This document shows positions 8,619-17,530 of a stretch of DNA of 64,000 bases, piece by piece (the first letter of the stretch is position 1; every line of letters begins with the position of its first letter). The notes beneath the pieces were generated by a model. It was not told the DNA's origin, did not search any database, and worked only from the letters and a program-made list of their open reading frames with translations. This DNA is from JL08 sp039969355 (GTDB lineage: Bacteria > Pseudomonadota > Alphaproteobacteria > Rhodobacterales > Rhodobacteraceae): assembly GCA_039969355.1 (NCBI GenBank), contig JBDVOA010000031.1:186001-250000 (forward strand), given 5' to 3'. The translations under genes were made by a program, and so were the position numbers.

Positions 8619-9721
8619 TTCAGGACCTGCAACTCAGTCGGGAACGTCGTAAGGGATCGACACCCGTCAGGGGTGACCAGGATGTCATCTTCAATCCGAA
8701 CACCAAAATTGTCGATCTGGTAAAGGCCTGGCTCATTTGTGAAAACCGCTCCGGCCTCTAGGACTTCGTGATTGCCGCGTACGATGTAAGGCGCTTCGTG
8801 CACGTCACGCCCCAGACCGTGGCCAGTTTTTGTACGGATACGATCCGCAAATGGCGACGCCTCAAGCACCGCTGTCACTGCATCGTCGATCTCGTGCGCT
8901 GTGATCCCGGCGCGGGTTATCTCGTGACCGCGACGGTTTGCGCGCAATACCGCATCATAAACCGCCTGACCCTCGTCGCTGGCGTGGTCCAGAAACACCG
9001 TGCGGGTGATGTCCGCGGCAAAACCATCTTTGCGGGCGCCAAAATCTAGCAACAGCGCATCACCTGCCTTCACAGCATAATCGTCTCGAGCCGAGGCATG
9101 CGGCCTTGCCGAGCCGTCCCCGGCGGCAACAATTGGATGGAAGGCCTGATCTTCAGCCCCTTCAGCAAACAGTGCCTGAATCAGCGCCTGTTCAATTTCT
9201 TTTTCCGTCTGACCCAGCCTGACCGTTGATAATGTGCGTTCAAGCGCACGCTCTGAAATATCGATTGCGTCCTGCATGGCCGCGATGTCGTCTGGGGTTT
9301 TGATAATCCTCAACCCCGAGATCGCCGCTTCCCCGTCAATAATCCTCAAATCCGGTTGGGCCCGCATCAGGGCGTGATGTACAAAAACCCGCATGATCTG
9401 CCCTTCGACGGCCAGCGAGCTGATGCCGAGATGTTTGGTCAGCGCTACAAAGGCCGCGTCGTATCCAACCTGATCACGCCAGTCAAAAACCGGCCCGTCA
9501 AAGCCAACCAGATCCCAGCTTTTGAGCTCCAGATTTGGCACCAGTGCCGCCGCCGAACCACGTGCTGGGATCACAAGCATAAAGGGTCGTTCGTGACTCA
9601 TGAAGGAGTGGTTCAGAAGTCGGGTAAAATTTGGCCCCGGCACTAGGGCAACCGCATCAACACCCAGATCAGCAGCAACGCCTGCGTAATCGGATAGCCT
9701 GTTGGCCAACGGATTATTCAT
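8612..9721 (-). CDS. M24 family metallopeptidase (Xaa-Pro aminopeptidase/dipeptidase-like)
   Basis: A 369-aa protein with a creatinase-like N-terminal domain and a C-terminal pita-bread metallopeptidase domain. The five metal ligands can be placed: Asp in LLLDFGARKDG and in FAADITRT, His in TGHGLGRDVHEAPY, Glu in FTNEPGLY and Glu in FGVRIEDD. No signal peptide is seen, so it should cleave imported peptides in the cytoplasm. It lies between the binding-protein gene dppA and the permease dppB, which ties it to the imported substrate. M24 enzymes usually act on X-Pro bonds, but some act on other dipeptides, so the substrate here remains open. Confidence 0.88.
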   Translation of the reverse strand: MNNPLANRLSDYAGVAADLGVDAVALVPGPNFTRLLNHSFMSHERPFMLVIPARGSAAALVPNLELKSWDLVGFDGPVFDWRDQVGYDAAFVALTKHLGISSLAVEGQIMRVFVHHALMRAQPDLRIIDGEAAISGLRIIKTPDDIAAMQDAIDISERALERTLSTVRLGQTEKEIEQALIQALFAEGAEDQAFHPIVAAGDGSARPHASARDDYAVKAGDALLLDFGARKDGFAADITRTVFLDHASDEGQAVYDAVLRANRRGHEITRAGITAHEIDDAVTAVLEASPFADRIRTKTGHGLGRDVHEAPYIVRGNHEVLEAGAVFTNEPGLYQIDNFGVRIEDDILVTPDGCRSLTTFPTELQVLKC

Positions 9722-9753
9722 GTCGGAATTCTTTCAGGGCAATAAAAATGGCG

Positions 9754-9776
9754 AGGGGGCGCCCAAAACGCCCCCT
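9754..9776 (-). terminator. GC-rich hairpin between dppA and the M24 peptidase gene
   Basis: On the minus strand an 8-bp perfect stem (AGGGGGCG with CGCCCCCT) and a 7-nt loop is followed, after five bases, by TTTTT. It lies in the 67-nt gap just after the dppA stop. It could be a partial terminator or an RNA-stabilising hairpin that keeps binding-protein expression above that of the downstream genes, as is known after other ABC binding-protein genes. Confidence 0.6.
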
Positions 9777-9788
9777 GCTCGTTCCGAA

Positions 9789-11381
9789 CTAGTTGGCCAG
9801 ACCAACCTGATCAAAGATATGACCACCCAGCGGGTGAACCACATAACCTTCAACCTCAGGACGCATGGTCATATAAACGACCGAGTGTGCAATGGTTGCC
9901 CACGGCGCCTGCTCTTTGAAGATAACTTGCGCCTCTTCATACAACGGCTGGCGCTCGGCCTGCGTTGGCAGAACTTTGGCCTGCTGGATCAAATCCTCGA
10001 AAGGCTGGTGGCACCATTGGGCCCGGTTCGAGTTTTCGCGGCCGTCACATCCCAAAAGTACCGCCAGAAAGTTATCAGGATCGCCGTTGTCACCGGTCCA
10101 ACCCAGCAGGATCGCCCCATCGCGGTCCAGTTCGCGCGAGCGGGACAAGTATTCACCCCATTCATACGAAATGATTTCGACGGACACACCGATCTTTGCA
10201 AAATCTTCCTGCATCAGCTCGGCCATACGGCGAGCATTCGGGTTATAGGGACGCTGCACAGGCATTGCCCAGATCTTCATGTTGAGATCCGTAACGCCTT
10301 CTGCCGCCAGCATTTCCTTGGCTTTGGCCGGATCATAGCTGTCATCAACGATTGACTCGTTGTAGGACCACATGGTTGGTGGGATCGGGTTCTTGGCGAT
10401 CTCACCTGAACCCTGGAAAACAACGTCGATGATCGCTTGTTTGTCGATGGCCATATTCAAGGCACGACGAACATTTGCGTTGTCATAAGGTGCGATAGTC
10501 GTGTTGTAGGCAAGGTAACCGACGTTCAGACCTTCCTGCTCCATCACAACGATGTCTTCTGCCGATTTCATCGCTTCGATATCAGCCGGGTTTGGATACG
10601 CCATCACGTGGCATTCGCCTGCCTGCACCTTCTGGTAACGCACACTTGCATCCGGTGTAATCGCAAAGATCAATGCTTCGGCCTTGGCCTTGTCACCCCA
10701 GTAGTCTTCATTACGAAGATAGCGGATCACTGCGTCTTTTTGATAGGCCTGAAACGTAAATGGACCAGTACCAATTGGAGCCTGGTTCACCATCTCCGGC
10801 GTCCCTGCTTCCATCATGGCATCGCCATATTCGGCAGACACAATCGAGGCAAAGTCCATTGCCATGTTGGCGATAAATGGAGCTTCTGGACGAGTTAGAT
10901 TGAAGACGACTGTATAATCGTCAACTTTTTCGATGCTGCCGACGAGGTCAGGCATCGACATGCCGCCATAGTATTCCCAGGTTCCACCAGAGACTGTGAA
11001 ATAAGGGTGATCTTCGACGCCCTGTCGGTTGAAGCTAAAGATCACATCATCAGCATTGAAATCACGGCTTGGTGTGAAGTTTTCGTTCGAATGGAATTTG
11101 ACGCCCTTGCGCAGCTTGAACGTCACCTTCATGCCGTCATCGGAGACTTCCCAGCTTTCGGCCAGTCCCGGGATCACCTCGGTCGTGCCGACTTTGAACT
11201 GTGTCAGTCGGTTATAAAGCGGATGGCTTGAAGCGTCGAAGGTGGTTCCAGCAGTATACAGTGCCGGGTCAAAACCCTCTGGCGATCCTTCTGAGCAATA
11301 AACCAGCGCCTGCGCCGAAGCCGAAGTTGCACACAGTGCAAACGCCGCAGCCAGACCGGCAAGTTTTCGTTTAGCTGTCAT
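9789..11381 (-). CDS. dppA: Dipeptide ABC transporter substrate-binding protein (DppA-like)
   Basis: Periplasmic binding protein of the SBP_bac_5 family, 530 aa. It has a signal peptide (positively charged MTAKRK, hydrophobic core, cleavage near SASA-QALVY). The mature start VYCSEGSPEGFDPALYTAGTT is very close in pattern to DppA proteins. Further family motifs are VIPGLAESWEVSDDG and the C-terminal VHPLGGHIFD. An AGGGAG ribosome site lies about 6 nt before the ATG. It is the first gene of the minus-strand run that ends with the cyanophycin genes. The preceding 282-nt gap probably holds the operon promoter, though no convincing -35/-10 pair with normal spacing was found. Confidence 0.93.
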   Translation of the reverse strand: MTAKRKLAGLAAAFALCATSASAQALVYCSEGSPEGFDPALYTAGTTFDASSHPLYNRLTQFKVGTTEVIPGLAESWEVSDDGMKVTFKLRKGVKFHSNENFTPSRDFNADDVIFSFNRQGVEDHPYFTVSGGTWEYYGGMSMPDLVGSIEKVDDYTVVFNLTRPEAPFIANMAMDFASIVSAEYGDAMMEAGTPEMVNQAPIGTGPFTFQAYQKDAVIRYLRNEDYWGDKAKAEALIFAITPDASVRYQKVQAGECHVMAYPNPADIEAMKSAEDIVVMEQEGLNVGYLAYNTTIAPYDNANVRRALNMAIDKQAIIDVVFQGSGEIAKNPIPPTMWSYNESIVDDSYDPAKAKEMLAAEGVTDLNMKIWAMPVQRPYNPNARRMAELMQEDFAKIGVSVEIISYEWGEYLSRSRELDRDGAILLGWTGDNGDPDNFLAVLLGCDGRENSNRAQWCHQPFEDLIQQAKVLPTQAERQPLYEEAQVIFKEQAPWATIAHSVVYMTMRPEVEGYVVHPLGGHIFDQVGLAN

Positions 11382-11663
11382 GGATATCTCCCTAGTTTCA
11401 GACGAGTTTGTTTCGCCTTTAATGCAGGGAGTTAAGCAGGCTTACCCGCGAATGGCCAGCGCCTGTCTGTTTCTGCACGTAAAGCAGAACCCAAATCGAT
11501 GACCAAAAATTAGCTACATGAATAACCAGAGTCTCGGAACCATAGGAGGGCGCAATATTGTTGCGTGTAGGGGCTTTGTTCATAAAGAATATAATTGGCT
11601 CTTGGCAAAAAAAGGCAATGAGTCAGCCAATTCGCAGGGTTATTTCAAATCAAAAAATTACCG

Positions 11664-12290
11664 CTATAGCCGTGTCGGGAATTGAATCGACGATTCGCCC
11701 GGTTTCCATTTCGAATACTTCAACATGATGGCCTCGAACCTTGCGGACCCAAGAAAATTATCCAGCCAGGCTTGCAGGTTTGACCAAGACTGTGCGTCGA
11801 ACCAGTTCTTGTCTATGAAGGCGAACTGCCGGACAAAGGGAAGGATTGCAAAATCGGCAATGCTTGGCCTGTCGAACATCCACGCATGTATCTGCGTGTC
11901 CAAGTCGCGCAGAAACGCCGCCGCGAACTCTCGTTGCGCCACCGCGTTGCTGTCAGGATAGCGAGTTTGATATTTTGTCCGGTCCAGCGCCTCTTTGAAT
12001 GGCCCGTCCGCGCGGGTGATCCAATCCCAGCCTTCCGGTGGCATGTCCAGCCACCCATCCGGGTCGTTTTGGCTCAGGCTCCACTTCATGATGTCGAGAC
12101 TCTCGTCAATCGTCCCATCGGCATGCACAAGACAGGGCACCGTTGCACTGTCCGAAGCCTCAAGAAACGCAACAGGTTTATCGCGCAAAACAATCTCGCG
12201 CAGATCAACCCCTACGCCGGAAGAAAGCAACGCCAGCCGGGCCCGCATGGCATAGGGGCATCGGCGAAAAGAATAGAATACGGGTGTCAT
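11664..12290 (-). CDS. Glutathione S-transferase-like protein
   Basis: A thioredoxin-fold N-terminal domain (TPVFYSFRRCPYAMRARLAL, with a CPYA active-site-like motif) is followed by the VPCL and DES glutathione-contact motifs and an alpha-helical C-terminal domain. The length is about 208 aa from the ATG at 12290; an in-frame upstream start at 12311 would add seven residues. No strong ribosome site is seen at either. The protein may conjugate or reduce with glutathione in the cytoplasm. It is separated from dppA by 282 nt and looks like its own unit. The specific substrate cannot be told. Confidence 0.8.
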   Translation of the reverse strand: MTPVFYSFRRCPYAMRARLALLSSGVGVDLREIVLRDKPVAFLEASDSATVPCLVHADGTIDESLDIMKWSLSQNDPDGWLDMPPEGWDWITRADGPFKEALDRTKYQTRYPDSNAVAQREFAAAFLRDLDTQIHAWMFDRPSIADFAILPFVRQFAFIDKNWFDAQSWSNLQAWLDNFLGSARFEAIMLKYSKWKPGESSIQFPTRL

Positions 12291-12311
12291 TCGGCAGGCC
12301 AGTCTGAACAA

Positions 12312-12821
12312 GATCGAAAAGCCCTATCAGCCCTATGACATCCAGACAACCAGCGCGCATCATGGCGTGGGAGCACGAAGGATTCACTATTTTTGTCGCG
12401 AGAAATGGCTGGCAAAATGGTACGCCCCGGATCTACGTAACTATTCTCTGCGACCCTTGGGGCAAAGCGCAGTTCATCTCACATTTACCTGTGCGATTTT
12501 TAACAAGTGCCTTACAAAAATGGGGAATGTTAATCCGTTTTCACACAGGTATTCTACGTCCACCGGACGCCGATTCTGGACGAACTGAGAAGCAATTAAA
12601 ATAGGTTGGCATAGTGTTTGTCGACTGCCGCCTAATTCAGTGCGTTGAGTTGTCAGTTGCCGTGATAAGCGAGGCGCGAGTGCGTCGGTCGAGCCAACTC
12701 GCCAATCTTGGGGATGTCCCGCTCCCTATCAGGGGCACAATATTTGAAAGGGATTGACCACTGAAGATTTTTTGGTGGGCGGTACCTTCGACAGTTTTGA
12801 ATCATAATCTGGGAGGTTACT
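12312..12821. other. Intergenic region without a recognisable gene
   Basis: About 510 bp between the divergent GST-like and metallo-beta-lactamase-fold genes. Short open frames exist on both strands, but none has a ribosome site plus protein-like composition. It should contain promoters for both neighbours. The last 15 bases hold the GGGAGG ribosome site of the plus-strand gene. Confidence 0.5.
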
Positions 12822-13643
12822 ATGAGAATTTTGATGGGCTTGTTGTTGGCTGTTTTGGCTGCCCCGACATTTGCGCAAGACGTGAAGCGCAGCATCGAAC
12901 CAGTCACGGGCGATGTATATTTGATGAGAAACAATTTCCATAACTCTCTTCTTGTAGCGACTGCAGAAGGGGTCGTACGGGTGGATCCCATCAATGCCGA
13001 GGCCGGACTCTGGCTTAATTCTAATCTCGGTCAAATTGAACAGGACAAGATTAGCCATTTGATCTACTCGCATAGTCATGGAGACCATGCTTCCGGTGGC
13101 AGTGCGCACCCAGAGGCCGTGACGATTGCCCACAAAGACGCTCCAGAAGCTATTGACGGGGTGGTGCCGGCCATGCGCGTCGGCGACACTCATGCTCTGG
13201 AGATCGGTGGCAAGACCTTCGAGATGACCAATCTTGGCGGCGGGCATGACAACCACATGCTAGTCACCGTGGTCCGCCCGGAGAACGTGGCGTTCATCGT
13301 CGATGTGGCGGCCCCAAGGCGACTTCCATTCCGGAACTTCGGGGGCGCCAATATTGATGATTGGATTGGCCAAATAGAGACGGCATTGGCAATCGACTTC
13401 GAAATATTTGCGCCCGGGCATGGCAGCGTCGGAACCAAGGGCGACCTAGAAGATGCACTTGGCTATATGAACGATCTGCGCGCCGCTGTTTTGGAAGGCA
13501 AAAAGGCAGCCAAAACGGTAGATCAGCTGAAAACTGAGCTGACAATGGAAGCCTATTCGGACTGGGGCCAATACGATGCCTGGCGTGAACTGAATATAGA
13601 AGGAATGGCTGGGTATTTGGAGAGCGCGGGGTTCGTCAATTAG
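12822..13643 (+). CDS. Secreted metallo-beta-lactamase-fold hydrolase
   Basis: A 273-aa protein with an N-terminal signal peptide (MRILMGLLLAVLAAPTFAQD, cleavage after FAQ) and the MBL-fold zinc motif SHSHGDH at residues 83-89 (H84, H86, D88, H89). Further histidines lie in LGGGHDNHML (about 194) and FAPGHGSVG. A GGGAGG ribosome site is well placed. The fold covers many hydrolases (lactonases, thiol hydrolases, beta-lactamases), so the substrate is not known; the closest general class is the periplasmic QuiP/SoxH-like MBL proteins. It is followed in the same direction by a dienelactone hydrolase-like exported protein. Confidence 0.8.
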   Translation: MRILMGLLLAVLAAPTFAQDVKRSIEPVTGDVYLMRNNFHNSLLVATAEGVVRVDPINAEAGLWLNSNLGQIEQDKISHLIYSHSHGDHASGGSAHPEAVTIAHKDAPEAIDGVVPAMRVGDTHALEIGGKTFEMTNLGGGHDNHMLVTVVRPENVAFIVDVAAPRRLPFRNFGGANIDDWIGQIETALAIDFEIFAPGHGSVGTKGDLEDALGYMNDLRAAVLEGKKAAKTVDQLKTELTMEAYSDWGQYDAWRELNIEGMAGYLESAGFVN

Positions 13644-13806
13644 GTCAGAAACGTTTCGCAGCGTCTCCTTAACAGGTGGAGCACGGACCGTTCTAAGCGT
13701 CCTCTTCGTTTGCTCAGCTGCCCTTGAATGTGTTCCAAGAAACCCCAATGGCCTCTCGACATAAATGCGCTACCCTAACTAATTAGACAAACTGGGAGCT
13801 TCATAA

Positions 13807-14721
13807 ATGAACAAGCATACTCCACCCCGCCGTCTAACAGCGGCAGACTTCGACCAGGATTTGCTGGACCTCTACGACTATTATGCACATGGCAAAATAT
13901 CGAAGCGCGAGTTTCTTGATCGTGCTGGAAAGTGGGCAGTCGGTGGACTGACGGCGGCCGCTATCCTTGGCACGCTTTCGCCAAACTATGCACTAGCCCA
14001 ACAAGTTGCAGAAGATGATCCGGATATTACCGGCGAGGACATCACATACCAAAGCCCGAATGGTACCGGCGAGATCACTGCCTACCTTGTTCGCCCGACC
14101 GAGATTGACCCCGAGAGACCTCCTGCCGCCGTGCTCGTCGTACACGAGAACCGGGGTCTTAATCCATATATCCGCGACGTTGTTCGCCGTCTTGCGAAAG
14201 CTGGCTTTATCGCCATGGGTCCTGATGGACTTTCCTCACTGGGCGGTTATCCGGGCACTGACGATGAGGGCCGGACGATGCAGCGCACCCTTGATCAAGT
14301 GGCGCTGCTCAACGATTTCTTCGCTGGTTTTGAGTATCTTCAGGCGCTTGATGGTACGAACGGCAAAGTGGGTGCGACTGGATTCTGCTACGGTGGCGGC
14401 GTGGTCAACAAATTGGCCGCGGCCTATCCTGAGATGGCAGCGGGTGTTCCCTTCTATGGCTCGTTTCCCGCTGCCGAGCAGGTGGCAGACATTCAAGCAC
14501 CGTTGATGATCCAGCTCGCCGCACTTGACCAACGGATTAACGCGATGTGGCCGCCCTTTCAGAAAGCGATGGAGGCCAACGACAAGGCCTACGTGGCGCA
14601 TATCTATCCGGGCGTGAACCATGGATTTCATAACGACACGACGCCGCGCTACGACGAGGCAGCGGCCAGGCTCGCCGAAGAGCGTATGGTGGCATGGTTC
14701 CGTACTTACCTCGCGGGATGA
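13807..14721 (+). CDS. Dienelactone hydrolase family protein, exported
   Basis: A 304-aa alpha/beta hydrolase. Residues 1-65 form a long N-terminal region with KISKREFLDRAGKWAVGG, then a hydrophobic stretch and ALAQQ. This is a signal-like leader; the twin-arginine motif is not clear, although related YghX-type proteins have such long leaders. The catalytic triad is visible as C194 in GFCYGGG, D241 in AALDQRIN and H272 in GVNHGFHND. Cys as nucleophile is the dienelactone hydrolase hallmark. The substrate is unknown. It follows the MBL-fold gene by 163 nt, so co-expression is possible but not certain. Confidence 0.85.
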   Translation: MNKHTPPRRLTAADFDQDLLDLYDYYAHGKISKREFLDRAGKWAVGGLTAAAILGTLSPNYALAQQVAEDDPDITGEDITYQSPNGTGEITAYLVRPTEIDPERPPAAVLVVHENRGLNPYIRDVVRRLAKAGFIAMGPDGLSSLGGYPGTDDEGRTMQRTLDQVALLNDFFAGFEYLQALDGTNGKVGATGFCYGGGVVNKLAAAYPEMAAGVPFYGSFPAAEQVADIQAPLMIQLAALDQRINAMWPPFQKAMEANDKAYVAHIYPGVNHGFHNDTTPRYDEAAARLAEERMVAWFRTYLAG

Positions 14722-14730
14722 CACCGTTCT

Positions 14731-14750
14731 CGCCCGTCAAGTTACGGGCG
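14731..14750 (+). terminator. Probable terminator after the dienelactone hydrolase gene
   Basis: A 7-bp stem CGCCCGT/ACGGGCG with a 6-nt loop begins ten bases after the stop codon. A TTTT run follows six bases later, so it is a weak rho-independent candidate. It lies between convergent genes. Confidence 0.45.
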
Positions 14751-14854
14751 CGACGCTTTTCGGTTCTAAAAATCAAGACTCGGTGGCATGTTTGATCATC
14801 ATGCCGGGGCACCCTAAGATTGATTGAGTCTTCGGGCCTCACTAACGCTGTTAC

Positions 14855-16330
14855 TCACAACCCATAGAGATTGCCGAATTTGTCTTCCAGATAGTTCAAC
14901 AATGGCACTTCGGACGGAGCGATCCCGCTGGCGCGTTGGATCACATCGCGTGGTTGGTACAAGCCGCCGTGGCGCTGAAGGTTGTTCGCAAGCCAGCCGG
15001 TCGCCCGTGCGAGATCTCCCTCTACGAGTTGGTCGTCCAGGTCCGGGACAGCAGCCCGCAAAGCCTGGTGCAGGCACCCCGCATAGACGTTGCCCAACGA
15101 ATAGGTCGGAAAATAGCCAAACAGGCCAACCGACCAGTGCACATCCTGCAAACAGCCGTTTGATGCCTTGTCGACATCGTAGCCAAAATCAGCGCGAAAA
15201 CGGTCATTCCAGGCGGCCTCAAGATCATTCACCATCAAATCGCCCGATATCAACGCTCGCTCCAGATCAAAGCGCAGCATGATGTGCAGGTTGTACTGCA
15301 CTTCGTCCGATTCTGTTCGGATGTAACCGTTTGAAACCCGGTTTACCGCAGCATAAAAACTATCTTCATCGGCAACGCCAATATCCCCAAAAACCTCACC
15401 CATCTGACCAAATAACCAGCCGCAAAACGCCCGGCTGCGGCCCAGTTGATTCTCGTAAATCCGGCTTTGACTTTCATGAACTCCCATCGAAACGCCGCGT
15501 CCCAGCGGGGTAAGCAGGTACGCATCATCTATGTTCTGTTCATAACAGGCATGCCCTACTTCGTGGATGGTCGAATAAAAGCAATTGAACGGGTCGGTTT
15601 CGGAGGTTCGTGTGGTGATCCGTACGTCTTGGCCGCTGCCTGAACTGAACGGGTGCACCGCTTTGTCAACACGGCCCGTTGACATGTCATAGCCAAAGGT
15701 GCGTGCTAGATGGCGGGTCAACTTCATCTGCTTGTTAGCGTCAAATGTACCGTTCAACCCTTGTGGAGCCGGCATTTCCAAAACAGCAGCACGCAGGTCA
15801 ACCAAGCGTGGGCGCATGGCATCAAACATCTTTTCAAGATCTGCCCCCGTCGTTCCCGGCTCATAATCCTCAAGCATGGCGTCGTAGACGTCTCCGCCTG
15901 CCGCCAATGCCGCGCCCTCTTCACGCTTTAAACGCAGCACGTTTTCAAGCACCGGGGCAAAGGTGGCAAAGTCGTCCTTTTCCCGCGCCTCAGCCCAAGT
16001 ACCCTGCGCCTGCGACGTGACACGGGCAATTTCAGCAGCCAATTTTGCGGGTACCTTCATCGTACGTTGATAAGCGCGCTCAATCTCTCGCACCTGCGCC
16101 TGACCTACCTTGTCCAACGCACTGCGATTGACGGATTCCAGCCACTTCCCAACACGCGCATCAGTACGGCGGGCATGCAGCACCCCCTCCATCGCGGCCA
16201 CTTCCTCGCTTCGCTGCGCAGCGGCGCCCCGGGGCATCATGGTTTCCTGATCCCAGCCCAGACGCCCGGCAATTTCGCCCAGTGCTTCAGTTTCGCGCTG
16301 GAACGCCATCAAATGTTCATAAGGTTTCAT
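14855..16330 (-). CDS. Carboxypeptidase Taq (M32 family metallocarboxypeptidase)
   Basis: A 491-aa cytoplasmic zinc carboxypeptidase that trims C-terminal residues from peptides. The HEXXH zinc motif is in STIHEVGHACYEQN at about residue 265, with the downstream M32 motif GVHESQSRIYENQLGRS. The length is typical for M32 (about 490-500). The ATG directly follows the ctaA stop (TGAATG, no gap), so the two genes are on one transcript, although no functional link is known. Confidence 0.92.
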   Translation of the reverse strand: MKPYEHLMAFQRETEALGEIAGRLGWDQETMMPRGAAAQRSEEVAAMEGVLHARRTDARVGKWLESVNRSALDKVGQAQVREIERAYQRTMKVPAKLAAEIARVTSQAQGTWAEAREKDDFATFAPVLENVLRLKREEGAALAAGGDVYDAMLEDYEPGTTGADLEKMFDAMRPRLVDLRAAVLEMPAPQGLNGTFDANKQMKLTRHLARTFGYDMSTGRVDKAVHPFSSGSGQDVRITTRTSETDPFNCFYSTIHEVGHACYEQNIDDAYLLTPLGRGVSMGVHESQSRIYENQLGRSRAFCGWLFGQMGEVFGDIGVADEDSFYAAVNRVSNGYIRTESDEVQYNLHIMLRFDLERALISGDLMVNDLEAAWNDRFRADFGYDVDKASNGCLQDVHWSVGLFGYFPTYSLGNVYAGCLHQALRAAVPDLDDQLVEGDLARATGWLANNLQRHGGLYQPRDVIQRASGIAPSEVPLLNYLEDKFGNLYGL

Positions 16331-17473
16331 TCAGGTTTCCCGAACAGAGGTTGTGATTGGATAAGCACTCTGGAACCGCGCCCGCAGGATCAGAACCCAA
16401 AGAACAACGGCCAGCAATTGGTGCAATATGGCAACCTGCCACGGCGCACCATAAAGAACCGTGACAATGCCCAAAACGATCTGCAGCGCAAGGGCTGCCA
16501 TCACCACGTTAAAGGCAAATTGAGTAACCTTGTGGGCCGACTTTCGACCGCGCAGCCAGACGATGACGCCAAAAATCAGCAACAGATACCCAGCGATCCG
16601 ATGTACGAACTGCACCAGACCGGGGCTTTCAAACAGATTGCGCCACCAAGGTTCAAACGCCATGGCATTGGGCGGAAACAGTTGCCCTCCCATCAGCGGC
16701 CAGTCGGTGTAGGACCGACCCGCATCAATGCCAGCGACCACAGCACCGATCAGGATTTGCAAAAAGGCAAAATGCATCAATCCGGTGGCCAGCGAATATA
16801 GTTTGGCCTCTTTGCCGCGTCGTGCCTGCATCAACTCGCGTTCGGGCCGTGCCAATAGAAAGACATACCAAGCAATGAACCCCAGAATGACAAAGGCCAG
16901 CCCCAGATGGATCGCCAACCGATAACTTGCCACATCGGTCATGCCACCGCTCAGACCCGATGAAACCATCCACCAGCCAATCGCGCCCTGCAGACCGCCC
17001 AGACCCCCGATCATCACCAACCTCCCGGTCCATCCTGCTGGTATTTGGCGACACAGCAGAAACCACAGGAACCCGACTGTCCAGACCAGACCGATGACGC
17101 GCCCCAGCTGACGGTGCCCCCATTCCCACCAGTAAATCGTTTTGAAATCAGCCAGTTCCATCCATTGGTTTTGAATCTGGAATTCCGGTATCTGCTGATA
17201 TTTGGCGAACTCTTCCTGCCAGGCAGCCTCGCTAGTTGGCGGGATGGCCCCGGTGACCGGCGCCCATTCTGTGATTGAAAGGCCGGAGTCGGTCAGTCGG
17301 GTCAATCCGCCCACGACGATCATGACGGCCACTAGAACAAACAACATCATCAACCAAACGCGGATCGCAGCCCGTGCTCCCCCCCTGCCCCGATCAATCA
17401 GACCCGGCTGAACTGTGGGTTTGGCCGCGTCTTCGGTACCAACCTCTTCAAAAATACTGCGTTTACCGCTCAT
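16331..17473 (-). CDS. ctaA: Heme A synthase (COX15/CtaA, type 2)
   Basis: Converts heme O to heme A for cytochrome aa3 oxidase at the inner membrane. The 380-aa protein has about eight membrane segments. The four conserved His-containing helices are visible: WEWGHRQLGRVIG, YRLAIHLGLAFV, LVQFVHRIAGYLLL and VAILHQLLAVVLW. The N-terminal GGLTRLTDSGLSITEWAPVTG is the family signature. It is translated immediately before the M32 carboxypeptidase gene and 57 nt downstream of trmJ's stop on the same strand. The assignment is firm. Confidence 0.95.
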   Translation of the reverse strand: MSGKRSIFEEVGTEDAAKPTVQPGLIDRGRGGARAAIRVWLMMLFVLVAVMIVVGGLTRLTDSGLSITEWAPVTGAIPPTSEAAWQEEFAKYQQIPEFQIQNQWMELADFKTIYWWEWGHRQLGRVIGLVWTVGFLWFLLCRQIPAGWTGRLVMIGGLGGLQGAIGWWMVSSGLSGGMTDVASYRLAIHLGLAFVILGFIAWYVFLLARPERELMQARRGKEAKLYSLATGLMHFAFLQILIGAVVAGIDAGRSYTDWPLMGGQLFPPNAMAFEPWWRNLFESPGLVQFVHRIAGYLLLIFGVIVWLRGRKSAHKVTQFAFNVVMAALALQIVLGIVTVLYGAPWQVAILHQLLAVVLWVLILRARFQSAYPITTSVRET

Positions 17474-17530
17474 TTTGACCTCAAGAATTTTGCCGCAGAC
17501 TATGGTGCTTGCGCAGCACCTTCAAGGACA

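Noticed and set aside
11588..11618. Promoter-like TATATT with a TTGCCT element before dppA (minus strand)
   Set aside because: The spacing is 19 bases, and no other feature supports it. Kept out of the feature list.
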